Shown here one piece after another: positions 17,661 to 26,530 of a stretch of 64,000 bases of DNA. The stretch is from contig JALHRS010000018.1 in NCBI GenBank assembly GCA_022841325.1, positions 1 through 64,000 on the forward strand, written 5' to 3'. The position numbers and the translations under genes are program-made. Below the pieces are notes generated by a model. That model searched no databases and was not told where the DNA came from. It worked only from the letters and a program-made list of their open reading frames with translations. This DNA comes from Lysobacterales bacterium. Lineage in GTDB: Bacteria > Pseudomonadota > Gammaproteobacteria > Xanthomonadales > SZUA-5. Position 1 is the first letter of the stretch. Each line of letters starts with the position of its first letter.

Positions 17661-19538
17661 ATGACGGATTGGACGATTGCCGACGCGCAGCGCAGCTACA
17701 GCGTGGCGCACTGGTCGGAAGGCTATGTCGATGTGGCCGCCGACGGTCGGGTGGTGGTGCGCCCGCATGGCGCCGAGGGTCAGGCCGTGGCCTTGCCGGA
17801 CATCATCGCGACGGCTACCCGTCAGGGCCTGCGCATCCCCTTGCTGGTGCGTTTCCCGGAGATTCTGGGCGACCGTCTGCAGCGCCTGCAGGGCGCCTTT
17901 GCCCGGGCCATGAGCGAGCGCGACTACGGCGGTGGCTACACCGCGGTGTTCCCGATCAAGGTCAACCAGCAGCGCGCCGTGGTCCGCGCCCTGGTCGATG
18001 CCGGCAATGAGGGCTTCGGCCTGGAAGCGGGCAGCAAGCCCGAGCTGATGACGGTGCTGGCGATGAGTCGCGGCGGCACCGTGATCTGCAACGGTTACAA
18101 GGATCGCGAGTACATCCGCCTGGCCCTGATTGGTCGCAAGCTCGGTCTGGATGTCTACATCGTCATCGAAAAGGCCAACGAGCTGCAGCTGGTGATCGAG
18201 GAGGCCGCACGCCTGGGCGTCGAGCCGCTGCTGGGCGTGCGCATGCGACTGGTGTCCATCGGTGCCGGCAAGTGGCAGAACACCGGCGGCGACAAGGCCA
18301 AGTTCGGGCTGATGCCACGGCAGGTGCTGGAACTGTCGGCCGCACTGAACAAGGCCGGCCTGGGCAGTGCGCTGAAACTGCTGCATTTCCACATGGGCTC
18401 GCAGATTTCCAATGTGCGCGACATTGCCCAGGGCATGCGCGAGGCGGTGCGCTACTTCGTCGAGCTGTCCAAGCTCGGCCATGGCATCACCCACGTCGAT
18501 GTCGGTGGCGGCCTCGGCGTCGACTATGAAGGCACCCGCTCGCGCAGCTTCTGTTCGATGAACTATGGCGTCGATCAATACGCCCAGAGCATCGTCGATC
18601 CGCTGGCCGAAGCCTGCGCCGAACACGGTTTGCCGCATCCGCGCGTGGTCACCGAATCCGGCCGTGCCCTGACCGCCCACCACGCCGTGATGATCACCGA
18701 CGTCACCGCCGTCGAGCGCATGCCCGAGGGTGATCCCAGCGCCGGTGATGACAGCCATTCGCATGCCTTGCGCCATCTGCGCGAGCTGTACGCCGATCTC
18801 GACCGGCGGCCCTTGCTGGAGCTGTATCACGAGGCTCAGCACTATCAGCAGGAAGGCCAGACGCTGTTTGCGATGGGGGCCATCGACCTGGCCGAGCGCG
18901 CGGCGCTGGATGATGTCTATTACGCCATCGTCCATGCGGTGCTGGCGCGCATGCGCAGCGACAGTCGTGGCCAGCAGCAGGCCATTGCCGAGCTCACCGA
19001 AAAGCTGGCCGACAAGTTCTTCATCAACCTCTCGGTGTTCCAGTCCATGCCCGATATCTGGGCGCTGGAGCAGGTGTTCCCGATCATGCCGATGGAGGGT
19101 CTGGATCAGCGTCCGGAGCGCCGCGCCGTGCTCGAGGACCTGACCTGCGATTCCGATGGACGCATCGACCACTATGTCGACGACGAGAGTCTGCAATCGA
19201 CCTTGCGGGTGCATGCGCCGGAGCCGGGCAAGCCCTATCACCTGGGCGTGTTCATGGTCGGCGCCTACCAGGAGACCCTCGGCGATATCCACAATCTGTT
19301 CGGCGATACCGACAGCGTCAGCGTGCGCCTGACCGAAACCGGCTTCGTGCTCGAGGACGAGCGCCAGGGCGACACCACCGATCAGCTGCTCAAGTACGTG
19401 GGCTACGACATCGACCGTCTGCGCATGGCCTACCGCGCCAAGATCAGCGCCGCCAGACTCGACCCTGCCGACGCCAAGCGCGTGGCCGAAGCGCTGGAAG
19501 CCGGGCTGTCGGGCTATACCTATCTGCATGATGAGTGA
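17661..19538 (+). CDS. speA: Biosynthetic arginine decarboxylase
   Basis: The 625-residue PLP-dependent fold III enzyme converts arginine to agmatine, the first step to putrescine. The PLP lysine lies in FPIKVNQQ near residue 100. The segments GYKDREYIRLALIG, FHMGSQISN, DVGGGLGVDYEG and VTESGRALTAHHA are highly conserved in SpeA. Length is close to the E. coli enzyme (658). Expected location is the cytoplasm; Mg2+ is needed in the family. No speB (agmatinase) is adjacent, so agmatine is processed by genes elsewhere. Monocistronic by context, with repeat-rich gaps on both sides. Confidence 0.95.
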   Translation: MTDWTIADAQRSYSVAHWSEGYVDVAADGRVVVRPHGAEGQAVALPDIIATATRQGLRIPLLVRFPEILGDRLQRLQGAFARAMSERDYGGGYTAVFPIKVNQQRAVVRALVDAGNEGFGLEAGSKPELMTVLAMSRGGTVICNGYKDREYIRLALIGRKLGLDVYIVIEKANELQLVIEEAARLGVEPLLGVRMRLVSIGAGKWQNTGGDKAKFGLMPRQVLELSAALNKAGLGSALKLLHFHMGSQISNVRDIAQGMREAVRYFVELSKLGHGITHVDVGGGLGVDYEGTRSRSFCSMNYGVDQYAQSIVDPLAEACAEHGLPHPRVVTESGRALTAHHAVMITDVTAVERMPEGDPSAGDDSHSHALRHLRELYADLDRRPLLELYHEAQHYQQEGQTLFAMGAIDLAERAALDDVYYAIVHAVLARMRSDSRGQQQAIAELTEKLADKFFINLSVFQSMPDIWALEQVFPIMPMEGLDQRPERRAVLEDLTCDSDGRIDHYVDDESLQSTLRVHAPEPGKPYHLGVFMVGAYQETLGDIHNLFGDTDSVSVRLTETGFVLEDERQGDTTDQLLKYVGYDIDRLRMAYRAKISAARLDPADAKRVAEALEAGLSGYTYLHDE

Positions 19539-19801
19539 GGCGGGCTGTCGTGGGTCCGGACTTGTCCGGACGCTTTTGCGTTGTTTTCCCGTGACGCACG
19601 AGAAGCAGTCTCACGCCGAGACGCGGAGAGCGCGGAGAAGAGCCATGAATGCTGGTTGTCGTCGTCAAACAAACACGTCGGCAAAAGGCTGGACTCGCAA
19701 GAGTTGCGCTTTTGCCCTCTCCGCGTCCTCCGCGTCTACGCGTGAGTCGCTTCTGCCTTAGCTTTCCCGTGCCCCGACCACCCACCCTCCGGTAACCCGC
19801 C
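19539..19801. repeat. Intergenic repeats downstream of speA
   Basis: A GTCCGGACTTGTCCGGAC element sits at 19550-19573. An inverted pair of the CGCAGAGAACGCAGAG-type repeat lies near 19614-19642 (plus sense) and 19715-19745 (minus sense). No ORF with coding character is seen here. Confidence 0.7.
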
Positions 19802-20698
19802 ATGACTGAAAGCCCGAGACCCACCCTGCGTTGCTCCTTCGTCGGCCTGGGCGCCATGGGCGAGCCGATGGCCCGCCATCTGGCTGCGCGAGGCATGCTC
19901 ACTGCCGTCTGGAATCGGACCTCGGCGAAGGCTCAGGCGCTGGCGGCAGAGCTCGATGTGGCCGCGCCTGAAGCGCTGTCCGATGTGGCCTTGCTCAGCG
20001 ATCTGGTCTTCGTCTGCGTGTCTGCCGATGCCGATGTGCGTGCCGTCATCGCCGCGCTGCGGCCGGGCCTGCGTCGCGGCAGCATCGTCGTCGATACCTC
20101 GACCGTGAGCCGCCAGACCGCCATCGATCTGGCCGCCGATCTGGCGCAGATCGGCGTCGATTTTCTGGATGCGCCCTTGACCGGTGGCGTCGAGGGTGCG
20201 CGCAATGGTCGCTTGAGCGTCATGGTCGGTGGCGACGAAGCGGTATTGGATCGGGCCAAGGCGGCTTTCGACGCCTTCTCGCTGCGGGTGACGCGGATGG
20301 GCCCGGTCGGCGCCGGCCAGGCCACCAAGGCGGTCAATCAGGTCATGATCGGCGGCATTGCCGAGGGCGTGTGCGAGGCACTGGCCTTCGGCGAAGCGCT
20401 GGGGCTGCCGCGCGAGCCCCTGCTGGCGGTACTCACCGCCGGCGCCGCCAACAGCTGGTTTCTGGAGAAACGCGGTCTGAGCATGCTCGAAGGACGTTTC
20501 GACAGCGGCTTCAAGCTGGCGCTGCTGCACAAGGATCTGGGCATCGTCCAGAGCATGGCCGCAGCGCTGGGCGCGCGCCTGAAGAGCGTCGATGCCGCCC
20601 ATGCCGATTACACCACGCTGCTGGCCGAAGGCCGTGGCGATGACGAGATTTCCTCGCTGATCCGGATCAAGCGGCGCCTGTTTGACGTTCAGGGGTAG
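19802..20698 (+). CDS. NAD(P)-dependent beta-hydroxyacid dehydrogenase family protein
   Basis: 298 residues. The Rossmann motif GLGAMGEPMA is at the N-terminus, the substrate segment DAPLTGGVEGARNG near residue 120, and the catalytic lysine region GAGQATKAVNQ near 170, all signatures of the 3-hydroxyisobutyrate dehydrogenase / tartronate semialdehyde reductase / glyoxylate reductase family. It reduces or oxidises a short 2- or 3-hydroxy acid in the cytoplasm; the exact substrate is not decidable, and no valine-degradation genes are nearby. The TAG stop is part of a GTAGCGCGGCTCCGGCGCGC repeat that begins one base before it. Confidence 0.88.
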   Translation: MTESPRPTLRCSFVGLGAMGEPMARHLAARGMLTAVWNRTSAKAQALAAELDVAAPEALSDVALLSDLVFVCVSADADVRAVIAALRPGLRRGSIVVDTSTVSRQTAIDLAADLAQIGVDFLDAPLTGGVEGARNGRLSVMVGGDEAVLDRAKAAFDAFSLRVTRMGPVGAGQATKAVNQVMIGGIAEGVCEALAFGEALGLPREPLLAVLTAGAANSWFLEKRGLSMLEGRFDSGFKLALLHKDLGIVQSMAAALGARLKSVDAAHADYTTLLAEGRGDDEISSLIRIKRRLFDVQG

Positions 20699-20714
20699 CG
20701 CGGCTCCGGCGCGC
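20695..20714. repeat. GTAG palindrome supplying a stop codon
   Basis: GTAGCGCGGCTCCGGCGCGC starts at the last base before the TAG stop of the upstream gene; the TAG is bases 2-4 of the element. Similar copies are at 17355 and 48835. The rest of the gap to 20905 holds two GC-rich palindromes of the GGAGGGCCGCGCG and GGCGCCGCAGGCGCGGCGCC type. Confidence 0.7.
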
Positions 20715-20905
20715 GGCGGATCGACAGGAGCGCCACGATCGTTCGCGCCGGCGTCCGCGGCATCGCTTTGAGGAGGGCCGCGCGCCGCGCGGCCGCTTCT
20801 CGTTTGAGCCGAAAGCGGCGCCGCAGGCGCGGCGCCCTCCATTGCGCTATTGCGCGGCAGCGGTGACCCACGACTCAACCCAAGCCCAGATCACCTCACG
20901 CACTC

Positions 20906-21619
20906 ATGCTCAAACGTCCGCTGTTCTGGTTGTCCTTGCCGCTGCTCTTGCCGCAGGGCCTGTGGGTCAAGCGCACCGCGCAGCGCTTGCCGCCGGCCGC
21001 CGGGCCGAGCGCGGGCGTGGTCGGCGACGGCAGTTTGCGGCGGCTGCTGCTGATCGGCGACTCGATCATTGCCGGCGTCGGTGTCGAACAACTGAGCGAG
21101 GCACTGCCCGGGCAACTGGCCCGGGCGCTGGCCAGGAAGCACGCTTGTCAGGTCCATTGGCAGGCGCTCGGAAGCAACGGCGCGACCTGTGCCGACCTGC
21201 TGACTCTGCTGCCGCAATGGCAGTCGCTGACGCCGGCCGACTGGGTGTTCGTGTCCGTCGGCGTCAACGATGTCACCCAGCTGACCAGCGCACGCCGCTG
21301 GCGCGCAGGTCTGCAGATGCTGCTGGGGGCGCTGGCCGAGCATTCGCCGCAAGCGCAGATCATGCTGGCCGGGGTGCCGCCGATGGGACGTTTCCCCGGT
21401 CTGCCGATGCCGCTGCGACAGGCGTTCGGCTGGCGCGCGGCGCGCCTTGACCAGGTCGGCCAGGCGCTGGCCTCAAGCCTGCAGGGCATCGTCCACCTGC
21501 CGACACCGGTACCCGAAGATCCGACCGCCTTCGCCAGCGATGGCTATCACCCCAATGCCGGCGCCTGCCGCGTGTGGGCCGAGGCGGTGGCGGCGAGCGT
21601 GGCTGCCCATCACCGGTAG
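20906..21619 (+). CDS. SGNH/GDSL hydrolase
   Basis: 237 residues. The four SGNH blocks are visible: GDSII (catalytic Ser, about residue 52), GSNGAT, GVNDVT (Asn) and DGYHPN (Asp-His). An N-terminal hydrophobic stretch (LFWLSLPLLLPQGLWV) is a likely signal anchor or signal peptide, so it acts in the envelope or outside. The fold covers esterases, lysophospholipases and acyl deacetylases; the substrate is unknown. The final TAG is bases 2-4 of a GTAGGTCACGT repeat, so the present C-terminus may be repeat-defined. Confidence 0.85.
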   Translation: MLKRPLFWLSLPLLLPQGLWVKRTAQRLPPAAGPSAGVVGDGSLRRLLLIGDSIIAGVGVEQLSEALPGQLARALARKHACQVHWQALGSNGATCADLLTLLPQWQSLTPADWVFVSVGVNDVTQLTSARRWRAGLQMLLGALAEHSPQAQIMLAGVPPMGRFPGLPMPLRQAFGWRAARLDQVGQALASSLQGIVHLPTPVPEDPTAFASDGYHPNAGACRVWAEAVAASVAAHHR

Positions 21620-21774
21620 GTCACGTTGGCTGCGCAGCAGGCTACGTGACAAGATGAAGCGCCAGTCCCGCATTTCGCCGAATTCGCGAAACACCTTCGG
21701 TGCGCGCCGCCCAGGGTCAGTGGCGATACCCGCGTGGACCTGTCACGTAGCCCCTGCGGGGCAACGTGACCTAC
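21616..21774. repeat. Two opposed GTAGGTCACGT palindromes
   Basis: Copies at 21616-21651 and 21741-21774 face each other across 89 bases. The first provides the stop codon of the SGNH gene; the second lies just beyond the 3' end of the convergent methyltransferase gene, so the pair may also act as a transcriptional boundary. Confidence 0.75.
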
Positions 21775-21787
21775 CTCGGGTGCACGA

Positions 21788-22954
21788 TCAGCCCACCCTT
21801 GCCCCGCGCCACCATTCGCCGAGGACCACGGCAACGGCCTGGGCCACGTTGAGGCTGTCGACGCGGCCGCTGCCGGGGATGGCATAGCGGGCGTCGGCCA
21901 GTTCCAGGGCGTGCGGACTCAGGCCAGCGCCCTCGGCGCCGAACAGCAGGATGCTGCGCGCCGGCAAGGCCTCGCGATAGAGGCTGCGCTCGCCCTGGCT
22001 GGCGGTCGCGACCAGTTCGAATCCAGCCGCCCGCAGTGCGCCAAGTTCGGGAAAACGCACCACCGGCACGCGCTCGGCAGCGCCCTCGGCCACGCGGTAG
22101 ACCGCGCCGGCCAGGGTCAGCGCCGAATCGGCGGGAATCAGCACGGCACGGGCGCCGAAATGGACGGCGCTGCGCAGGATGGCACCGAAATTGTGCGGGT
22201 TGCCGACCCCGGCCAGCGCCACCAGACAGGCCGGGCCGCTCTGGCGACCGAGCGCGTCGAGCAGCTCGCTCAGACTGGGCTGTTCCAGGCGCAACACGTC
22301 CATGGCCACGCCTTCGTGATGCTGCGAAGCGGTCAGGCGCTCCAGATCGGCCTCTTCGACCTCATTGAAACCGATGCGCGCGGCCGCCAGCCGTGCCAGC
22401 AGCGGCGCCAGTTCGCGGCCGCGCTGGCGGGTGCAATAGAGCTTGCGGATGCCCTCGAAGCGATCCTCGGCCAGCGCCAGACAGGCGGCGCGCCCGTAGA
22501 TGCGGACCTCGCGCTTGCGCTGGGCATCACGATCATCGACCGGGGCCACCACCTCGGGCCCCGGATTCGCCCACGGCCTGGCGGCCGTGGCCGGACGCTC
22601 GCCACGTTCCGGCCGGGCTCGGGCGGTGTCACTCTCACTGCGCGGTCCGCGGCCATAGGGGCTGTGGCCCTCGCTACGGGGACCGCGTCCGTAGGGACCG
22701 CTGCCTTCGGCCCTGGAGTCGCGTGATCCGGGGGCCGGGCGCGGCCCACGGCTGTCACCCGGTTTGCCGCGCGTGCTGTCGGAACGCGAGGTCGTCGGGC
22801 CCGGGCGCGCGCCGCGCTCTTCGCGCTTCCACGGCGAGGGCTTTTCTGGCGGTACCTGGGCCTGGGCGTCAGGGTGGCGATAGACGCTCTGCTCGCGCGG
22901 CCCGGATTCGCGTCGGGGCGGCTTGCCGCTGCGCTTCGGGGGTGGTTTGGTCAT
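21788..22954 (-). CDS. SpoU/TrmH-family RNA 2'-O-methyltransferase (YfiF-like)
   Basis: The 388-residue protein carries a SPOUT methyltransferase domain in its C-terminal half: NPHNFGAILRSAVHFGA (motif 1), LLFGAEGAGLS (motif 2) and IPGSGRVDSLNVAQAVAVVLGEW (motif 3), which form the SAM-binding knot. A substrate-binding subdomain (IYGRAACLALAEDR) precedes it. The first 130 residues are an unstructured, Arg/Pro/Gly-rich tail with near repeats of PYGRGPRSE, likely RNA-binding. The layout matches E. coli YfiF, whose target is uncertain, rather than RlmB. The ankyrin gene lies 48 bases upstream on the same strand. Confidence 0.87.
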   Translation of the reverse strand: MTKPPPKRSGKPPRRESGPREQSVYRHPDAQAQVPPEKPSPWKREERGARPGPTTSRSDSTRGKPGDSRGPRPAPGSRDSRAEGSGPYGRGPRSEGHSPYGRGPRSESDTARARPERGERPATAARPWANPGPEVVAPVDDRDAQRKREVRIYGRAACLALAEDRFEGIRKLYCTRQRGRELAPLLARLAAARIGFNEVEEADLERLTASQHHEGVAMDVLRLEQPSLSELLDALGRQSGPACLVALAGVGNPHNFGAILRSAVHFGARAVLIPADSALTLAGAVYRVAEGAAERVPVVRFPELGALRAAGFELVATASQGERSLYREALPARSILLFGAEGAGLSPHALELADARYAIPGSGRVDSLNVAQAVAVVLGEWWRGARVG

Positions 22955-23002
22955 GGTCTGCTACCGGCAAGGAATGCCATAGGATGACAGAGTGGTGCGC
23001 TG

Positions 23003-26000
23003 TCAGCCGCCCAGACGTGGTCCGCGCTGTCGATTCCAGGCTTCCGCAGCCTGACGCAGCGCCGGACCCAGATGAATCCGGTGGCGCGGCGACAGCAGAT
23101 CCAGCGGCGTCTGCCGGGCCTGATCGCTGATGCGTGGGTCGGCGCCCAGTTCCAGCAGGGTACCGCCGCACTGGATCAACCCGTGCCGGCAGACCCAGTG
23201 CAGGGCGCAGCGGCCGTCGAGGTCAACAGCGTTGGCGTTGGCGCCGCCTTGCAGCAGGGCCTGGACGATCGGTTGCAGGCGCGCCTCGTCGCGGACCTCG
23301 GGTTCCGGTCTGCCGCTGCCGAGCAGCCCCAGCAGCGGCGTGCGCCCCTGCTCGTCGGGGCGATCGGGATTGGCGCCGCCTTCGATCAGTCGCGTCACCA
23401 CGGCCTTGATCAGGGGCAACGGCCGGCTGGCATCGGCGAGCAGCCCGAGCGTGGCCCGCAGCGGCGACTGCGCCCCGGCGCGGCCGTCGGGATCGGCACC
23501 ACGCTGCAGCAGATAATCGACCAGCGGCATGCGCAGGCATGCGGCGGCCAGCGCCAGCGGCGTCATCCGCCCCAGCAGCACGCTCTCGCGATGCACGCCG
23601 TGCGCCAGCAGCCATTCGACCACGCGGTCGCGTCCGGCCAGGATCGCCGCCGCCAGCGGCGTCACGCCGTTGGCCGAGCTGGCATTGAGGTCGGCACCGC
23701 GATCCAGCAGTGCCTGACAGAGTTCCAGCTGGCCGGTGCCGGCGGCATGCAGCAGGGCGCTGGCGCCACCGGCGTCGCGGCCATCCACATCCAGCCCCAG
23801 AACCAGCAGGCGATCGAGCGTGGCCAGATCGCCACGGCGACCGGCTTCGGCCACGGCGCGCCCATCCAGTACCGTGCCTGGGTGCGCCCCAGCCGGCCAG
23901 TCGAGCAGCACCGCCAGTTCGTTCTGGCCGGTCGCCCGCGCCAGGCCGGAAGCGGTGCTGCCATCACTGCTGCGCCGCGCCGGATCGGCACCGGCGCGAA
24001 TCAGCATGGGTGCCAGCTCGCGGGCGTCCTCGCGCTTGGCCCAGACCAGCTGGGTCAGCACGGTTTCGCCATGGGCGCCGCAGGCATTGGCGTCGGCGCC
24101 GGCAGCGAGCATCTGTTGCAGCAGGCCGATCGGCAGCGAGCCCACCGCCAGCAGCAGCGCCGGCATGCCCTGCGGATCGCGACCATTGCAGTCGGCGAAC
24201 TCGATGGCGCGGGCGAAGATTTCCCCGGCCGCCGGGTCCGCCGCCTGCTCGCGTCCGATCCGGCACAGCCCGGGCAGGATCACGGCTGCCGCAGCGGCCG
24301 AGCGTTCGGCGCGGTCCAACAGCGCCGCCAGGGCGTACCAGGGCACCGGCTGCGCCGCACACAGTCGCTCCCACAGCGACCATTCCGAGGCATCGCGGGT
24401 GTAGGCCTCGTAGCCTTGATCCAGCGCGGCTTCGGCGAAACGCCGATCCTGATGCGGCGCGGCCGCCACCAGTGCCTCGCAGAGATCGCTGGCCTTGATG
24501 CCGGGGACCTGCAGCAGTTCCTGGTACAAGGGAAAACGGCCCTGCATGGCAGCCCGGATCAGCAGCGGTCCGGGCAGATCGGCCTCGATATGCGGGGTTT
24601 CCTCCTCGCTGTCGCCGTCTTCGAGCACATGCGAACTCGGGATCGGAAAATCCGGATCGAGCTTGCGCACCAGGGGCCAGCGGCCGGCAGCGGCGGCCAG
24701 ATCGGCGGCGGTGGCGCCGTCGTCGTCGGGCAACTCCGGCGCGCAGCCCAGCGCCAGCAGCAACTCGATGGTTTCGGCGTTGGCGTTGCCCGCCACCGCG
24801 GCCAGATGCAGGGCATGCCGGCCGCGGGCGGCGCTGACGCTGACGTCCGGGCGATGGAACACGAGGCGGCGCAGCACCCGATTGGCGCCGGCACGAGCGG
24901 CTTCGAGCAGGGCGCTGTGACCGGCGCTGTCGCGATCGTCGACCGCCGCGCCGGCGGCCAGCAGGGTCTCGGCGATCTCGGCGTTGTCGGCCAGTGCGGC
25001 CACCATCAGCGCCGTTCGGCCATTGCCGGCGGCGGCACCGACCCTGGCCCTGGCCTTGAGCAGCAACTTGATGCCGCGCGGATCGTCGCCGTCGACGGCC
25101 GCGGCAAACAGCAGTGCCGGAGTACCCAGGGGCAGATCGCTCTTGGCACCATGCTTGATCAGGAACTCGACCACCGGCCAGTTTCCGGCCTCGCAAGCCA
25201 GCGCCAGCGGGGTCATCTCCTCGCGATTGAGGACATTCACCTCGGCGCCGGCATCGAGCAAGCTCTGGGCGATGCCGGCGTCGCGGGTCAGCGCGGCAAA
25301 GTGCAGCGGCGTGTTGCCGGCATCGTCCGCCCGGTTCGGATCGGCGCCGTTGGCCAGCAGGGTCATCACCGCCTCGATGCGCCCGGCGTAGCTGTCGCGA
25401 GTGGCGGCATGCAGCGCGGTCATGCCACCGCACATGGCGTCGACCTCGGCCCCGGCCGCAATCAGCGCCCGCAGCGCGCCGCGATCGACGGCAGTGGCGG
25501 CGGCGATCAGCGGCGTGCGCTGATCAGCCGATTCGGCGCCAGGTCTGGCCTCGACATTGGCGCCGGCGGCCAATGCCTGAGCGACGCCCTTGGCGTCACC
25601 GCGTCGGGCTGCCTCCAGCAGATCCTGATCTGGCCCTGGCGGCAGCTCGATCGACAGCGCCAGCGGTTCATCGGCGTCATTCATCGGCGCATGACCGCTG
25701 CCATCGAGCAGAAACGATGGCAGGTCGGCCCGGGCACGCGGCAGCTTGCTGGCGTGCTCGGTGCGCCGCAGGATGACCTCGACGGCGATCAGCAGCAGCG
25801 CCAGCAGCAGCAGCGCCAGCAACCAGCGCGGCAGATCGGCGGGCCACCAGTGGATCGCCAGCGGCGCGGCGGCCACCACCAGACCAGCACAGCTGACGGC
25901 CAGACCGTGGCTGAAGTAGGCGTCGGCTGGCTCGGACAGCTCGCGACCGCGCTCCAGCAGACGTCGCCACAGGCTGCTGTCGCGCTCGACCGCGGGCAGC

Positions 26001-26389
26001 TCGCCGACAAACAGCAGGCCGAACCAGGGCCAGGTGTGCCACTGGGCCAGGGTCAGGCCCACCAGCAGAGCACTGAATCCGAGCAGTGAATAGAGGTGGT
26101 CCGGCAGATGCAGCGAGCGCGACAGGCTGCCCAGCAACAGTTCACAGATCAGGCCTGCCGCCAGAATGAACATCACTGCCAACAGCCCTCGGGCACGGCC
26201 CTCGGGGCCGGTCCAGCGGGCCGCCTGACGCGGGTGGCGCTGTACCCGCGCCAGACACAGCAAGGGCAGAGCCAGCCAGTAGAGCCAGTCCGCTGGTGCC
26301 GGCAGCGTCAGTGTCGCCAGCACACAGGCCAGCGCGGCGAGCACGGCCAGGCTGCCGGCGATGGCGCGCTGTGAGGGTGTGGTTAGCAT
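23003..26389 (-). CDS. Membrane-anchored ankyrin-repeat protein
   Basis: 1128 residues. The N-terminal 220 residues have about five hydrophobic helices (for example LAVLAALACVLATLTLP and LLALLLLALLLIAVEVIL). The rest is cytoplasmic by inference and is a long series of ankyrin repeats (DxxGxTPLHxAA pattern, such as DDAGNTPLHFAALTRD), with at least 15 units in two arrays separated by a less regular stretch around residues 570-720. Ankyrin arrays mediate protein binding; the partner is unknown. I chose MLTTPSQRA at 26389 over 26416 because the latter lacks a ribosome site. A TATACT box six bases upstream suggests leaderless translation. Confidence 0.82.
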   Translation of the reverse strand: MLTTPSQRAIAGSLAVLAALACVLATLTLPAPADWLYWLALPLLCLARVQRHPRQAARWTGPEGRARGLLAVMFILAAGLICELLLGSLSRSLHLPDHLYSLLGFSALLVGLTLAQWHTWPWFGLLFVGELPAVERDSSLWRRLLERGRELSEPADAYFSHGLAVSCAGLVVAAAPLAIHWWPADLPRWLLALLLLALLLIAVEVILRRTEHASKLPRARADLPSFLLDGSGHAPMNDADEPLALSIELPPGPDQDLLEAARRGDAKGVAQALAAGANVEARPGAESADQRTPLIAAATAVDRGALRALIAAGAEVDAMCGGMTALHAATRDSYAGRIEAVMTLLANGADPNRADDAGNTPLHFAALTRDAGIAQSLLDAGAEVNVLNREEMTPLALACEAGNWPVVEFLIKHGAKSDLPLGTPALLFAAAVDGDDPRGIKLLLKARARVGAAAGNGRTALMVAALADNAEIAETLLAAGAAVDDRDSAGHSALLEAARAGANRVLRRLVFHRPDVSVSAARGRHALHLAAVAGNANAETIELLLALGCAPELPDDDGATAADLAAAAGRWPLVRKLDPDFPIPSSHVLEDGDSEEETPHIEADLPGPLLIRAAMQGRFPLYQELLQVPGIKASDLCEALVAAAPHQDRRFAEAALDQGYEAYTRDASEWSLWERLCAAQPVPWYALAALLDRAERSAAAAAVILPGLCRIGREQAADPAAGEIFARAIEFADCNGRDPQGMPALLLAVGSLPIGLLQQMLAAGADANACGAHGETVLTQLVWAKREDARELAPMLIRAGADPARRSSDGSTASGLARATGQNELAVLLDWPAGAHPGTVLDGRAVAEAGRRGDLATLDRLLVLGLDVDGRDAGGASALLHAAGTGQLELCQALLDRGADLNASSANGVTPLAAAILAGRDRVVEWLLAHGVHRESVLLGRMTPLALAAACLRMPLVDYLLQRGADPDGRAGAQSPLRATLGLLADASRPLPLIKAVVTRLIEGGANPDRPDEQGRTPLLGLLGSGRPEPEVRDEARLQPIVQALLQGGANANAVDLDGRCALHWVCRHGLIQCGGTLLELGADPRISDQARQTPLDLLSPRHRIHLGPALRQAAEAWNRQRGPRLGG

Positions 26390-26395
26390 CGCCGC

Positions 26396-26401
26396 AGTAT
26401 A
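26396..26401 (-). promoter_or_regulatory. Possible -10 element of ankyrin gene
   Basis: TATACT on the minus strand ends six bases before the ATG at 26389, which would put the transcript start at or next to the start codon (leaderless). The -35 region is weak. Confidence 0.3.
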
Positions 26402-26530
26402 GGTGCGCCGACGCACGGATGAAGCCTGTCCGCGGCGCTAGTGTGTTCTGCCAGGTACCGGGGCATTCTTGGTGTCCGGAACCAATCGGCGGTACCCTTG
26501 CTGGATAGTTTTTCTGCCCTGGAGCCCCAC

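Noticed and set aside
17637-19529. 630-residue minus-strand ORF
   Set aside because: Complete antisense of speA, whose identity is certain.
23072-26089. 1005-residue plus-strand ORF
   Set aside because: Antisense to the ankyrin gene; Gln/Gly/Arg-rich composition typical of reverse-frame translation of repeats.
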